From Pseudomonadota bacterium (GTDB taxonomy: Bacteria; Pseudomonadota; Gammaproteobacteria; Burkholderiales; Burkholderiaceae_C): a stretch of DNA of 64,000 bases. Each line of letters opens with the position of its first letter. Within the stretch, counting starts at the first letter, position 1. The notes beneath the pieces were generated by a model. The model searched no databases and was not told the origin of the DNA. It saw only the letters and a list, made by a program, of their open reading frames with translations. This document shows, one piece after another, positions 24,650 through 33,950 of this stretch. A program made the position numbers and the translations under genes. Location of the stretch: NCBI GenBank assembly GCA_963205115.1, contig CAUJHV010000032.1, positions 124,001-188,000 on the forward strand, written 5' to 3'.

Positions 24650-25783
24650 TCAGGCCAGCCGCAGGTCGAACGCGGCCTGCGCCACCACGCGGCCGTTGAT
24701 GCGCAGGTCCACCTCGTGTGGGCCTGCGTAGTAGCGCCGGGTGGTGATGAGCCGGATCGCGTGGCGCTTGCGCAAGTTGCGCGACTCGCCGGGCGCCAGC
24801 TGCAGCTGCCAGCCCTTGAAGACTTTCGGCGCCAGCAAGCCGTTGGCCTTGCGGTGGTGCACCGCGTAGTCGATGACCAGCGTCTGCGGCTGAGCGGCCG
24901 CCGATTGCAGCAGCACTGCGATCTCGACCGACTCGCCCAGCACGATCGATGCCGGCGAGACCGCCAGCGTGGCCGAGCCCCGGAAGGCCTCCCCGGTGCC
25001 CCACAGGCCCAGGACCCGCGTGTCGCCCTGCTTGATCAGGCTGCGGCAGGCGTGGCGCAGCAGTGCACGCCGCGCGGCGGTGGCGCCGGGCAGGTATTGC
25101 GCGACCCAGTCCGCGACGATCGCCGGATGGTCCTTGGCGATGTCGTTGAGGTGGTTGGCCACACTGCGCCGCACGTAGTCGCTCGGGTCGTCCTGCAGCG
25201 CGCGCAGCAGCGGCAGCGTGGGCGAGGGGTCGGCGATCAGCCCGCGCAGCTGCAGGCCCCAGGGCAGGCGCGGGCGGCTGCCCTCGCTGACCAGGCGCCG
25301 TACGTGTTCGCTCGGGTCAGTGGTCCAGGTCTGCAGCGTGGCCCAGGTCGTGGCGGGGTGCTGCTCGATGAAGGCGCGAATCGCCCATTCGGCCGAGAAG
25401 CGCTGCGTCAATGCATGCAGGCAGGCCAGCGCGCGCGGCGGGTCGCCCTGACCGCGGCGCGCGACAAATTCGGTCATCGGCCAGACGATCCAGCCGCGCA
25501 GCCCCTGATCATCGGGTGACACGTTGGACGAGCCGTCGCCCGGCGGGCGCGGTGTCGCCAGACTGGCTTCGATCAGGCCCGCCGCGCGTGTGAAATCCGC
25601 CGGCAGAGCGGCTTCCAGCGCCGTGGCGATGTGCTGCGCGCGCGCCTTCAGCTCGAGATCTTCCAGCCCGGCCAGCGCCTGCTGCTCGAAGCGTGCGCGG
25701 TCGAACCCGCGGCCAGCCTGCTGCAAGCCACGGCCCGCCTCGCGCACGAGCGCGGGGTTCAGCAGGTTCTTGAAGGGCTCCAC
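24650..25783 (-). CDS. AlkD-like DNA alkylation repair / HEAT-repeat protein
   Basis: The 377-residue cytoplasmic protein has the AlkD-type helical repeat fold. The pattern RRSVANHLNDIAKDHPAIVADW in the middle is the hallmark of this subfamily, preceded by similar repeats (HVRRLVSEGSRPRLPWGLQL). AlkD glycosylases remove N3- and N7-alkylated bases. Many proteins of this longer subfamily lack proof of glycosylase activity, so repair function is inferred. The C-terminal ~110 residues form a beta-rich extension (IDYAVHHRKANG...INGRVVAQAAF). The start is GTG 25783 with no clear ribosome site. It is 37 bases downstream of tldD. Confidence 0.82.
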   Translation of the reverse strand: MEPFKNLLNPALVREAGRGLQQAGRGFDRARFEQQALAGLEDLELKARAQHIATALEAALPADFTRAAGLIEASLATPRPPGDGSSNVSPDDQGLRGWIVWPMTEFVARRGQGDPPRALACLHALTQRFSAEWAIRAFIEQHPATTWATLQTWTTDPSEHVRRLVSEGSRPRLPWGLQLRGLIADPSPTLPLLRALQDDPSDYVRRSVANHLNDIAKDHPAIVADWVAQYLPGATAARRALLRHACRSLIKQGDTRVLGLWGTGEAFRGSATLAVSPASIVLGESVEIAVLLQSAAAQPQTLVIDYAVHHRKANGLLAPKVFKGWQLQLAPGESRNLRKRHAIRLITTRRYYAGPHEVDLRINGRVVAQAAFDLRLA

Positions 25784-25820
25784 GCGCCGCAGGCGTTCCG
25801 TGCGACGCGCCGCGGCCGGA

Positions 25821-27284
25821 TCAGGCCGTGCCGCCGACCGTCAGGCCTTCGATGCGCAAGGTCGGCTGGCCCACGCCCACCGGTACGCTCTGGCCTTCCT
25901 TGCCGCACACGCCCACGCCGGTGTCCAGCGACATGTCGTTGCCGATCATCGTCACGCGCTTCAAGGCCTGCGGGCCGTTGCCGATGATGGTCGCGCCCTT
26001 GACCGGGTACTGGATGCGGCCGTTCTCCACCCAGAAGGCTTCGCTGGCCGAGAAGACAAATTTGCCGCTGGTGATGTCGACCTGACCGCCGCCGAAATTC
26101 GTGGCATAGAGGCCGCGCTGGATGCTGGCGACGATCTCGTCGCGGCTGCGCGTGCCGCCCAGCATGTAGGTGTTGGTCATGCGCGGCATCGGCACATGGG
26201 CATAGCTTTCGCGGCGGCCGTTGCCGGTGGGCTTCACGCCCATCAGGCGCGCGTTGAGGCTGTCCTGCATGTAGCCCTTGAGGATGCCGTCCTCGATCAG
26301 CACGTTGCGCTGGCTGGCGTGGCCTTCGTCGTCGACATTCAGCGAGCCGCGGCGGTCGGGGATGGTGCCGTCGTCCAGCACGGTCACACCCTTGGCGGCC
26401 ACGCGCTGGCCGATGCGCCCGGCGAAGATGCTCGAACCCTTGCGGTTGAAGTCGCCTTCCAGGCCGTGGCCGACGGCCTCGTGCAGCAGCACGCCGGGCC
26501 AGCCCGGGCCGAGCACGACGGTCATCTCGCCGGCCGGCGCGGGGCGGCTTTCGAGGTTGGTGAGCGCGGCATTGACGGCCTGGTCGACATAGCCGGCCAG
26601 GATGCTGTCGGTGAAATAGCCCAGCCCGAAGCGGCCGCCGCCGCCGCCGGAGCCGATCTCGCGCCGGCCGTCCTGCTCGGCGATCACGGTGATGCTCACG
26701 CGCACCAGCGGGCGCACGTCGGCTGCGCGCGTGCCGTCGGCACGGGCCACCAGCACCACCTCGTGCACGGCATGCACGCCGGCCATGACCTGGGCCACAC
26801 GCGGGTCCTTGGCGCGCGCCATCTTCTCCGCGCGTTCCAGCAGCGAGACCTTCTGCGCGCTGTCCAGCGTGCCGATGGGGTCGGTGGGCGCATACAGCGT
26901 GCGGATGCCCGCCACCTTCGGCCGCGTCGGCACTTTCACGCGGCGCTGCTGCCCGGCCGCGGCGATGGTGCGCACCGTGCGCGCCGCGTCCATCAGCGAG
27001 GCCGCCGAGAGGTCGTCGGAATAGGCGAAGGCCGTCTTCTCGCCCGCGACGGCGCGCACGCCCACGCCTTGCTCGATCATGAAGCTGCCGCTCTTGACGA
27101 TGCCTTCTTCGAGGCCCCAGCTCTCGTGGCGCGTCGTCTGGAAATACAAGTCGGCGTCATCGATGCGGTGTTCGCCGATCAGCGCCAGCGCCTGCTGCAG
27201 ATGCGTGTCGGTCAGGCCGGCCGGATCGAGCATCACCGACTGGGCCACGGCCATGCGTTCGAGAGTGGGTTCGCGGGAAATCAT
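25821..27284 (-). CDS. tldD: Metalloprotease TldD
   Basis: TldD is one half of the TldD/TldE (PmbA) zinc protease that degrades unfolded peptides and matures microcin or CcdA-type substrates in the cytoplasm. It has 487 residues (E. coli TldD has 481). The zinc motif is HEAVGHGLEGD in the middle of the protein, and a conserved Cys is in DTGVGVCGKEGQSVPV near the end. ATG 27284 with GCGAGG upstream is preferred to the longer frame. The partner pmbA is not in the window. The AlkD-like gene follows and may be co-transcribed. Confidence 0.95.
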   Translation of the reverse strand: MISREPTLERMAVAQSVMLDPAGLTDTHLQQALALIGEHRIDDADLYFQTTRHESWGLEEGIVKSGSFMIEQGVGVRAVAGEKTAFAYSDDLSAASLMDAARTVRTIAAAGQQRRVKVPTRPKVAGIRTLYAPTDPIGTLDSAQKVSLLERAEKMARAKDPRVAQVMAGVHAVHEVVLVARADGTRAADVRPLVRVSITVIAEQDGRREIGSGGGGGRFGLGYFTDSILAGYVDQAVNAALTNLESRPAPAGEMTVVLGPGWPGVLLHEAVGHGLEGDFNRKGSSIFAGRIGQRVAAKGVTVLDDGTIPDRRGSLNVDDEGHASQRNVLIEDGILKGYMQDSLNARLMGVKPTGNGRRESYAHVPMPRMTNTYMLGGTRSRDEIVASIQRGLYATNFGGGQVDITSGKFVFSASEAFWVENGRIQYPVKGATIIGNGPQALKRVTMIGNDMSLDTGVGVCGKEGQSVPVGVGQPTLRIEGLTVGGTA

Positions 27285-27487
27285 CGGCGGGCCTCGCAGG
27301 GTGGGTGGCTCCGGATCGGACCGGGGCGCAAGAGGTGAAGCCGGCGATTCTAGGAATCGCCGCGTGGCTGTAGCGTACAAGGTTCTTTACGTGTGGCCGG
27401 CCGTGGCGCCGTCGTCCGGATGGACTGTCGTCACGTTGCTGACCCACGGCGTCACGATCGGCGCCGCCTGCGAGGAGTAGCACCATC

Positions 27488-27847
27488 ATGTCCCCATCTC
27501 TCAAGACCCTGCTGGCCGCTGCCGTTCTGGCGGCCGTGTCCGCCACCACGTTCGCCCAGACCGCCACCCCGGGCGTGGACCGCCGGCAGGAGAACCAGGC
27601 GGCACGCATGGCCTCTGGTGCCGCATCCGGCGCCTTGACGCCGCGCGAACAGCGCCGCCTGAACCGCGAGCAGAAGGCCATAGCGCGCGCCGAAGACCGC
27701 GCCAAGGCCGACGGCACGGTGACGCCGAAGGAGCGCAAGCACCTCAACCGCATGCAGGACCGCGCCAGCCACAAGATCCACCGCCAGAAACATGACCGTC
27801 AGCACAAGCAGGCGCCGGGTGCGGCGGCGAGCGTGTCGGGCAAGTAG
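27488..27847 (+). CDS. Small exported basic protein with two repeats
   Basis: The 119-residue protein has a signal peptide ending near TTFAQ (residues 20-24). The mature part is very basic and contains two copies of a helical motif: LTPREQRRLNREQKAI and VTPKERKHLNRMQDRA, about 33 residues apart. The second is preceded by AKADG. The C-terminus is rich in His/Lys/Gln. It is a common small periplasmic protein in Burkholderiales; I know of no assigned function. GAGGAG is about 13 bases before ATG 27488. Confidence 0.7.
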   Translation: MSPSLKTLLAAAVLAAVSATTFAQTATPGVDRRQENQAARMASGAASGALTPREQRRLNREQKAIARAEDRAKADGTVTPKERKHLNRMQDRASHKIHRQKHDRQHKQAPGAAASVSGK

Positions 27848-27907
27848 GCGCCCGGCGACTCGCCGGCTTCAGCCGCCGGACACGAGATGTCCGATGGCAT
27901 TCGGCAG

Positions 27908-27939
27908 GCATGAGGCTCCACGCAGGTGGAGCCTCATGT
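27908..27939. terminator. Strong hairpin between convergent genes
   Basis: CATGAGGCTCCAC (27909-27921) and GTGGAGCCTCATG (27926-27938) form a perfect 13-pair stem with loop GCAG, extended by one G-U pair. It lies between the ends of the small exported protein gene and rsmI, so it probably ends transcription from both sides. Neither strand has a T tract, so it is not a classical intrinsic terminator. Confidence 0.55.
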
Positions 27940-27945
27940 CCGGCC

Positions 27946-28857
27946 TCAGGCTTTCATGGCCAGGCCAGCGGTGTACAGCGCATTGCGTGGCGCGCCGCTG
28001 ATCTGCGCGGCCAGCGATACCGCCTGCTTCAAGGGCAGCTCGGCCGCCAGCAGGCGCAGCACCCGCAGCGCGGCTTCGGGCACGGCCCCTTCGGCGTCTG
28101 CCGGCGCCGTGCGCGGGATGGCATGCAGCACCAGCACGAATTCGCCGCGCGTGCGGTTCGAATCCGCCGCCAGCCAGGCGGGCAGTTCGGCCGCAGGCTG
28201 TGTGGCGATCGACTCGAACTGCTTGGTCAATTCGCGGCACAGCGTCACGCGCCTGCCGGGCGCCGCGCGGGCGAGTTCGTCGGCCAGCGTCGTGATGCGG
28301 TGCGGCGCCTCGAAGAGCACCTGCGCCTGCGCGTCTTCGGCGCAGCCGGTCAGCGCGGAATGGCGTTCCGCGCCCTTGGCGGGCAGGAAGCCGACAAAGC
28401 GAAAGCCCTGGGCCTGCGCGTCGCCGGCCACGCTGATGGCGGCCAGCGCGCTGCTGGCGCCCGGGATCGGCACCACCGCATGCCCGGCGGCCACCGCCGC
28501 GGCCACCAGCAGCGCGCCCGGGTCGGACACCGCCGGCGTGCCCGCGTCGCTGACATAGGCCACGCGCTCGCCGCGCGCGAGTGACTCGCACACCCGCGCG
28601 GCAGCCTGCGCCTCGTTGTGCGCATGCAGCGCCATCAGCGGCTTGCTCAGCCCCAGGTGGTGCAGCAGCGTGCCGCTGTGGCGCGTGTCCTCGCAGGCCA
28701 CCTGGTCCACCAGCGCCAGCACGTGCAGCGCACGCAGGCTGATGTCGGCCAGGTTGCCGATGGGCGTGGCCACGAGGTACAGCGCGCCTTTGGGATACTG
28801 CTGCCCGCCGGCGGCCGCCTGGGCCGCACGCAAGAGCAGGGATGCATCGATGGTCAC
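27946..28857 (-). CDS. rsmI: 16S rRNA (cytidine1402-2'-O)-methyltransferase RsmI
   Basis: RsmI methylates the ribose of C1402 in the 16S rRNA decoding centre. The product has 303 residues from GTG 28857, against 286 in E. coli. Family motifs are [42 protein letters not shown] and [11 protein letters not shown], the tetrapyrrole-methylase fold. GGGAG precedes GTG 28857; another GTG lies at 28881 without a better site. The first bases overlap the divergent yraN start (28850), so the promoter of each gene must lie inside the other's coding region. Confidence 0.93.
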   Translation of the reverse strand: MTIDASLLLRAAQAAAGGQQYPKGALYLVATPIGNLADISLRALHVLALVDQVACEDTRHSGTLLHHLGLSKPLMALHAHNEAQAAARVCESLARGERVAYVSDAGTPAVSDPGALLVAAAVAAGHAVVPIPGASSALAAISVAGDAQAQGFRFVGFLPAKGAERHSALTGCAEDAQAQVLFEAPHRITTLADELARAAPGRRVTLCRELTKQFESIATQPAAELPAWLAADSNRTRGEFVLVLHAIPRTAPADAEGAVPEAALRVLRLLAAELPLKQAVSLAAQISGAPRNALYTAGLAMKA

Positions 28858-29239
28858 GGGCTCTCCCGGGAAGAAGACCACCGGCGTGGTGGGTGAAGCG
28901 GCCGAGCAGCTGGCGCTGGCCTATCTGCAGCGCCAGGGGCTGACGCTGGTGCAGCGCAATTATCGAGTCGCCCGCGGCCCGTCCGCCCGCGGCGGCGAGA
29001 TCGACCTCATCCTGCGCGATGTCGACGGCACGCTGGTCTTCGTCGAGGTGCGTGCCCGTGCGGGTACGGACCAGGGCGGTGCGGCGGCGTCGATCGGCGC
29101 TGGCAAGCAGCGGCGCATCGTGCGCACCGCGCAGCACTACCTGATGAACCTGGTGACGCTGCCGCCCTGCCGCTTCGACGTGGTGGCGGTGGATGGCGAA
29201 CAGCTGGAGTGGATCCGCGCGGCGTTCGATGCGGGCTGA
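28850..29239 (+). CDS. yraN: YraN family putative endonuclease-fold protein
   Basis: YraN (UPF0102) is a small cytoplasmic protein with a restriction-endonuclease-like fold and no proven function. It has 129 residues (131 in E. coli). The typical core is [22 protein letters not shown] and the closing [16 protein letters not shown]; the E-x-D and E-V-R residues are those of the fold's active site. ATG 28850 is uncertain; GTG 28890 would shorten the N-terminus. It starts inside the first codons of rsmI on the other strand and lies upstream of diaA-dolP, as in enterobacteria. Confidence 0.88.
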   Translation: MVTGSPGKKTTGVVGEAAEQLALAYLQRQGLTLVQRNYRVARGPSARGGEIDLILRDVDGTLVFVEVRARAGTDQGGAAASIGAGKQRRIVRTAQHYLMNLVTLPPCRFDVVAVDGEQLEWIRAAFDAG

Positions 29240-29279
29240 GGGCGCTGGCGTGTGGTCGTCGCACGGCGCGGGCGTGGGG

Positions 29280-29298
29280 CGGCTCGACGTTCGAGCCG
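29280..29298. repeat. 8-bp inverted repeat upstream of diaA
   Basis: CGGCTCGA (29280-29287) and TCGAGCCG (29291-29298) are perfect inverted repeats with a CGT centre. They lie 41 bases after the yraN stop and about 36 bases before a TATGAT -10-like hexamer (29335-29340). The repeat could be a weak yraN terminator or an operator. Confidence 0.4.
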
Positions 29299-29348
29299 AC
29301 AACTCTGCGGAACTGCCCCGTTGGCCCCCTGTCATATGATGCATGTTC

Positions 29349-29909
29349 ATGCTCGAACAACGCATCCAGCAGCAGTTCTTCGAGAACGCCGATCTTCAGA
29401 ACCAGGCCGCCGAAATGTTGTCCCGTCCGGTGGCCGAGGCTGCCGAGGCCGTGGCCGCGTGCATCACGGCCGGGGGCAAGGTGGTCGTCGCCGGCAGCGA
29501 GGCCGGCGCCGTTCTCGCACCCATCTTCAGCCAGGCCTTCACCGGGCGTTTCGAACGCGAACGCCCGCCGCTGGCGTCTCTGACGCTGCGCGACGAGCCG
29601 GCATCGCCGCTGGCCCAGCAGATCACCGCACTGGGGCAGCCCGGCGACCTGCTGCTGCTCATCGACGGCGGCGGCACGCTGGAGACCCTGCAGCGCGCGG
29701 CGCGCGCCGCGCAGGGCATGGACATGTCGGTCATCTTGCTCACGGGTGCCGAGTCGGCGCAGTGGCGGCAGGTGCTGACCGAAACCGATCTGCTGGTGGC
29801 TGTCCCGCACGACCGCGCCGCGCGTGTGGCCGAGACACATCTGCTGGTGTTGCACTGCCTGTGCGATGCCGTCGACCTTCAACTCATGGGTGAACAGGAA
29901 TCCACATGA
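29349..29909 (+). CDS. diaA: SIS-domain protein, DiaA/GmhA type
   Basis: The 186-residue cytoplasmic SIS-fold protein resembles DiaA, which binds DnaA and times replication initiation in E. coli, and the sedoheptulose-7-phosphate isomerase GmhA. The position between yraN and a BON lipoprotein is that of E. coli diaA, which favours the DiaA reading. SIS landmarks are the GGKVVVAGSEAGAV loop and GDLLLLIDGGG. ATG 29349 (MLEQR) fits the family; ATG 29343 is 2 codons upstream. TATGAT at 29335-29340 lies 8 bases before ATG 29349, compatible with a leaderless mRNA. The stop overlaps dolP (ATGA). Confidence 0.85.
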   Translation: MLEQRIQQQFFENADLQNQAAEMLSRPVAEAAEAVAACITAGGKVVVAGSEAGAVLAPIFSQAFTGRFERERPPLASLTLRDEPASPLAQQITALGQPGDLLLLIDGGGTLETLQRAARAAQGMDMSVILLTGAESAQWRQVLTETDLLVAVPHDRAARVAETHLLVLHCLCDAVDLQLMGEQEST

Positions 29910-30574
29910 CCGCTTTCGACAACCGCCGCGCACCCGCTGCATCCCGTCGCACCGTCGCCCTGTGCGCCGCGCTGGCCATCAGCGCCGGCCTGGGCGCCTG
30001 CGCCCCGCTGGTGCTGGGCGGCGCGATGGTGGGCGGCGCGATGGTCGCGTCCGACCGACGCACCTCGGGCGCGCAGCTCGAAGACCAGTCCATCGAGCTC
30101 AAGGCCGATGCGCGCATCGGCTCCGCCGTGGGCAACCGCGGGCACATCAGCGTGACCAGCTACAACCGCTCGGTGCTGCTGACCGGCGAGGCCTCGAGCG
30201 AGGCAGACAAGGCGGCGGCCGAACAGGCCGTGCGCGGTATCGAGAATATCCGTGGCGTGGTCAACGAACTGGCCATCGCGGGTGCGAGCTCGATGACTGC
30301 GCGCTCCAACGACACGCTGCTGACCACGCGCGTCAAGGGCGCGCTGCTGGAGGCCAAGGACCTGCACGCCAATGCCATCAAGGTGCTCACCGAGCGCGGC
30401 AATGTCTACCTGATGGGCCGCGTCACCGAACGCGAGGCGGGGCGCGCTGCCGATGTGGCGCGCAACGTGCCGGGCGTGCAGAAGGTCGTGCGTGTCTTCG
30501 AGGTGATCAGCGAGGCCGAGCTGGCCTCGCTGCAGCCGAGGCCTGCCTCGGGCGCGGCGTCCGCGCCACGCTGA
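29906..30574 (+). CDS. dolP: BON-domain outer-membrane lipoprotein DolP (YraP)
   Basis: DolP/YraP is a periplasm-facing lipoprotein with two BON domains that supports outer-membrane integrity and BAM function. It has 222 residues (E. coli 191). The lipobox is GLGAC (Cys near residue 32), followed by APLVLGGAMVGGAMV as in the family. BON1 spans about 62-125 (VTSYNRSVLLTGE) and BON2 about 135-205 (VLTERGNVYLMGRV). It is coupled to diaA by a 4-base overlap. Confidence 0.92.
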   Translation: MTAFDNRRAPAASRRTVALCAALAISAGLGACAPLVLGGAMVGGAMVASDRRTSGAQLEDQSIELKADARIGSAVGNRGHISVTSYNRSVLLTGEASSEADKAAAEQAVRGIENIRGVVNELAIAGASSMTARSNDTLLTTRVKGALLEAKDLHANAIKVLTERGNVYLMGRVTEREAGRAADVARNVPGVQKVVRVFEVISEAELASLQPRPASGAASAPR

Positions 30575-30652
30575 AAGCCGCGCGATCGAACCCTGCCGGG
30601 CAACCCGACCCAGCTCGGGGCGGCGATTCGGCGGGCCGGGGCCCGCCGCCGC

Positions 30653-31555
30653 TCACTTCAAGCGGGTAATCAGGCTCGAGGTGTCCCAGCGCCGGCCGCC
30701 GGCGGTCTGCACGTCGGCGTAGAACTGGTCGACCAGCGCCGTCACCGGCAGCTTGGCGCCGTTGCGGCGGCTTTCGTCGAGCACCAGGCCCAGGTCCTTG
30801 CGCATCCAGTCCACGGCAAAGCCGAAGTCGAACTTGCCGTCGACCATGGTCTTGCCGCGGTTGTCCATCTGCCAGCTCTGCGCCGCGCCCTTGCCGATGA
30901 CATCCAGCACGAGCTTCATGTCCAACCCGGCTTTCTGGCCGAAGGCGATGGCCTCCGACAGGCCCTGCACCAGGCCGGCGATGGCGATCTGGTTGACCAT
31001 CTTGGCGAGCTGACCGGCGCCGCTGGCACCCACCAGCGTGACGGCGCGCGAGAAGGCCATGGCGGCGGGTTTCATCGCGTCGAAATCCGCGGCGTCACCG
31101 CCGCACATCACCGTGAGCAGGCCGTTGACCGCACCGGCCTGGCCACCGGACACCGGCGCGTCGACGAAGCGCAGGCCCAGGGCGGCCGCCGCCGCGTACA
31201 GCTCGCGCGCCACTTCGGCCGAGGCCGTCGTGTGGTCCACGAAGATGGCGCCGGGCTTCATGCCGGCAAAGGCGCCGTTGGCGCCCAGCGTCACCGAACG
31301 CAGGTCATCATCGTTGCCGACACAGGCGAAGACGATGTCGGCGTCGCGCGCGGCTTCACGCGGCGTGGGCGCGTGCCGATGGCCGTATTCGGCCGTCCAG
31401 GCCTGCGCCTTGGCGGCGCTGCGGTTGTAGACCGTCACCGAGTGGCCGGCGCGGGCCAGGTGTCCGGCCATGGGATAGCCCATGACACCCAGACCCAGAA
31501 AGGCGACCTGGCGCGCGGGGGTGGGCTCGTAGCTGCGGGGGGTGGGAGCATTCAT
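30653..31555 (-). CDS. NAD(P)-dependent beta-hydroxyacid dehydrogenase
   Basis: This 300-residue protein belongs to the 3-hydroxyisobutyrate dehydrogenase / tartronate-semialdehyde reductase family. The Rossmann motif is FLGLGVMGYPMAGHL (about 19-33), the substrate signature DAPVSGGQAGA (about 125-135), and the catalytic Lys is in GQLAKMVNQ. The substrate cannot be decided; GarR-type, MmsB-type and glyoxylate reductase are all possible. ATG 31555 has no strong ribosome site; an in-frame ATG lies 9 bases upstream at 31564. It is 163 bases downstream of pilU in the same direction, with no link in function. Confidence 0.87.
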   Translation of the reverse strand: MNAPTPRSYEPTPARQVAFLGLGVMGYPMAGHLARAGHSVTVYNRSAAKAQAWTAEYGHRHAPTPREAARDADIVFACVGNDDDLRSVTLGANGAFAGMKPGAIFVDHTTASAEVARELYAAAAALGLRFVDAPVSGGQAGAVNGLLTVMCGGDAADFDAMKPAAMAFSRAVTLVGASGAGQLAKMVNQIAIAGLVQGLSEAIAFGQKAGLDMKLVLDVIGKGAAQSWQMDNRGKTMVDGKFDFGFAVDWMRKDLGLVLDESRRNGAKLPVTALVDQFYADVQTAGGRRWDTSSLITRLK

Positions 31556-31718
31556 GGCGCACATGCTGCCACGAATGACGCGCGGCCCGGATGCGGGCCT
31601 GCCCGGTGCCCTTCCGGCGCGCGGGTGGTGTCCCGCCCGGCGGGAGCTTGCGAGGCAGGGCCATCCCCGCATGCGCGGCGATGGAGCGGGCTTCGCGCAG
31701 CCCGGCCCTGCGGCGCGC

Positions 31719-32855
31719 TCAGACGATCTTCAGGTGCTCGGTGCCAGCCGAGAGATCGGAGTTGTGCGCGCGCTTGCTGTGCAGCTTGATCTGCAGCCGC
31801 AGGTCGTTGACCGAATCGGCATTGCGCAGCGCGTCCTCGAAGGTCACCACGTTGGCCTCGTACAGGTCGAACAGCGCCTGGTCGAAGGTCTGCATGCCCA
31901 GCTCGCGCGAGCGCTTCATCAGGTCCTTGATCTCGGTGACCTCGCCCTTGAAGATGAGGTCGGCGATCAGCGGCGTATTCAGCAGCACTTCCACCGCGGC
32001 GATGCGGCCGCGGCCTTCCTGGCGCGGCAGCAGGCGTTGCGAGACCAGCGCGCGCAGGTTCAGCGACAGGTCCATCAGCAGCTGCTGGCGGCGCTCTTCG
32101 GGGAAGAAGTTGATGATGCGGTCCAGCGCCTGGTTGGCGCTGTTGGCGTGCAGCGTGGCCATGCACAGGTGGCCGGTCTCGGAGAACGAGATGGCATGGT
32201 CCATCGACTCGCGGTCGCGGATCTCGCCCATCAGGATGACGTCGGGCGCCTGGCGCAGCGCATTCTTCAGCGCGGCCTCCCAGCTATCGGTGTCCAGCCC
32301 CAGCTCGCGCTGCGTGACGATGCAGTTCTTGTGCGGATGCACGAACTCCACCGGATCTTCCACCGTGATGATGTGGCCGTAGGAGTGTTCGTTGCGCCAG
32401 TCGACCATGGCCGCCAGCGAGGTGCTCTTGCCCGAGCCCGTGGAGCCCACGAAGATCACCAGGCCGCGCTTGGTCAGCGCCACATCCTTCAGCACCGACG
32501 GCAGCAGCAGCGCGTCGATGGTCGGCAGCGTGGCCGGAATGACCCGGAAGACCAGGCCCACGTGACCCTGCTGCATGAAGGCGTTGCAGCGGAAGCGGCC
32601 GATGCCGCTGGGCGAGATCGCGAAGTTGCACTCCTTGGTGCGCTCGAACTCCGCGGCCTGCTTGTCGTTCATCACCGCACGCGCCAGCTGCAGCGTGTGC
32701 TGGCCGCTGAGCGCCTGCGGGCTGACCTTCGTGACCTTGCCGTCGACCTTCATCGCGGGCGGGAAGTCGGCGGTCAGGAAGAGGTCCGAACCCTGGCGCG
32801 CCACCATCAGGCGCAGCAGGTCGTGGACGAATTTGGCGGCTTGGTCGCGTTCCAT
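31719..32855 (-). CDS. pilU: Type IV pilus retraction ATPase PilU
   Basis: PilU is a hexameric cytoplasmic ATPase that helps PilT retract type IV pili. The product has 378 residues, the usual PilU length. Walker A is GSTGSGKST, the Asp box ITVEDPVEFVH, Walker B DVILMGEIRD and the His box HLCMATLHAN. The long C-terminal tail (ALRNADSVNDLRL...) separates it from PilT. AAGGAA precedes ATG 32855. It is 51 bases downstream of pilT in the usual pilT-pilU order. No other pilus genes are in the window. Confidence 0.95.
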   Translation of the reverse strand: MERDQAAKFVHDLLRLMVARQGSDLFLTADFPPAMKVDGKVTKVSPQALSGQHTLQLARAVMNDKQAAEFERTKECNFAISPSGIGRFRCNAFMQQGHVGLVFRVIPATLPTIDALLLPSVLKDVALTKRGLVIFVGSTGSGKSTSLAAMVDWRNEHSYGHIITVEDPVEFVHPHKNCIVTQRELGLDTDSWEAALKNALRQAPDVILMGEIRDRESMDHAISFSETGHLCMATLHANSANQALDRIINFFPEERRQQLLMDLSLNLRALVSQRLLPRQEGRGRIAAVEVLLNTPLIADLIFKGEVTEIKDLMKRSRELGMQTFDQALFDLYEANVVTFEDALRNADSVNDLRLQIKLHSKRAHNSDLSAGTEHLKIV

Positions 32856-32906
32856 GGCTCAACTTTCCTTTGTCTTCATACCGCCCACCCCACGGGCTCG
32901 CAGAGC

Positions 32907-33950
32907 TCACCCAGGGAAATTCTCGGGAATCTTGGCCTTTGCGCGCGCCTCGACCGGTGCGATGACGTTGCGGCGGACCAGATCGGACAGGTTCTGGTCC
33001 AGCGTCTGCATGCCGATGTTCTGGCCGGTCTGGATGGCCGAATACATCTGCGCGATCTTGTTTTCGCGGATCAGGTTCTTGATGGCCGAGGTGCCGATCA
33101 TGATCTCGTGCGCGGCCACGCGGCCGTTGCCGTCCTTGGTCTTGCACAGCGTCTGCGAGATCACGGCGACCAGCGATTCCGACAGCATCGCGCGCACCAT
33201 TTCCTTCTCGGCCGCAGGGAAGACGTCCACGATGCGGTCGACGGTCTTGGCGGCCGAACTGGTGTGCAGCGTGCCGAAGACCAGGTGGCCGGTCTCGGCG
33301 GCGGACAGGGCCAGGCGGATGGTCTCCAGGTCGCGCATTTCGCCCACGAGGATCGCGTCCGGGTCTTCGCGCAGCGCCGAGCGCAGCGCGTTGTTGAAGC
33401 TCAGCGTGTGCGGGCCGACCTCACGCTGGTTGATCAGGCACTTCTTGCTGTCGTGCACGAATTCGATCGGGTCTTCCACGGTCAGCACGTGGCCGTATTC
33501 GTTTTCGTTGAGGTGGTTGACCATGGCCGCCAGCGTCGTGCTCTTGCCCGAGCCCGTGGGGCCGGTCACGAGCACCATGCCGCGTGGCTTGAGTGCCAGA
33601 TCGGCAAAGATCTTGGGCGCGTTCAGCTGCTCCAGCGTCAGGATCTTGCTCGGAATGGTCCGGAAGACGGCGCCCGCACCGCGGTTCTGGTTGAAGGCAT
33701 TCACGCGGAAACGCGCCAGGCCCTGGATCTCGAAGCTGAAGTCGCACTCCAGCGTGTCCTCGTAGACCTTGCGCTGCGAGTCGTTCATGATGTCGTAGAC
33801 CATGTCGTGGACCATCTTGTGGTCCATGGGCTCGACATTGATGCGGCGCACGTCGCCATGCACGCGGATCATCGGCGGCAGGCCGGCCGACAGGTGCAGG
33901 TCCGAAGCCTTGTTCTTGACGGAAAACGCCAGCAGTTGGGTGATATCCAT
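32907..33950 (-). CDS. pilT: Type IV pilus retraction ATPase PilT
   Basis: PilT drives pilus retraction and twitching motility. The product has 347 residues (344 in Pseudomonas aeruginosa). It shows Walker A GPTGSGKST, VEDPIEFVH, Walker B DAILVGEMRDLET, HLVFGTLHTSSA, and the C-terminal SAIKNLIRENK, equivalent to the AIRNLIRE motif needed for retraction. The start MDITQLL matches the family, so the longer upstream frame is rejected. It is divergent from yggS, the common arrangement in Proteobacteria. Confidence 0.97.
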   Translation of the reverse strand: MDITQLLAFSVKNKASDLHLSAGLPPMIRVHGDVRRINVEPMDHKMVHDMVYDIMNDSQRKVYEDTLECDFSFEIQGLARFRVNAFNQNRGAGAVFRTIPSKILTLEQLNAPKIFADLALKPRGMVLVTGPTGSGKSTTLAAMVNHLNENEYGHVLTVEDPIEFVHDSKKCLINQREVGPHTLSFNNALRSALREDPDAILVGEMRDLETIRLALSAAETGHLVFGTLHTSSAAKTVDRIVDVFPAAEKEMVRAMLSESLVAVISQTLCKTKDGNGRVAAHEIMIGTSAIKNLIRENKIAQMYSAIQTGQNIGMQTLDQNLSDLVRRNVIAPVEARAKAKIPENFPG

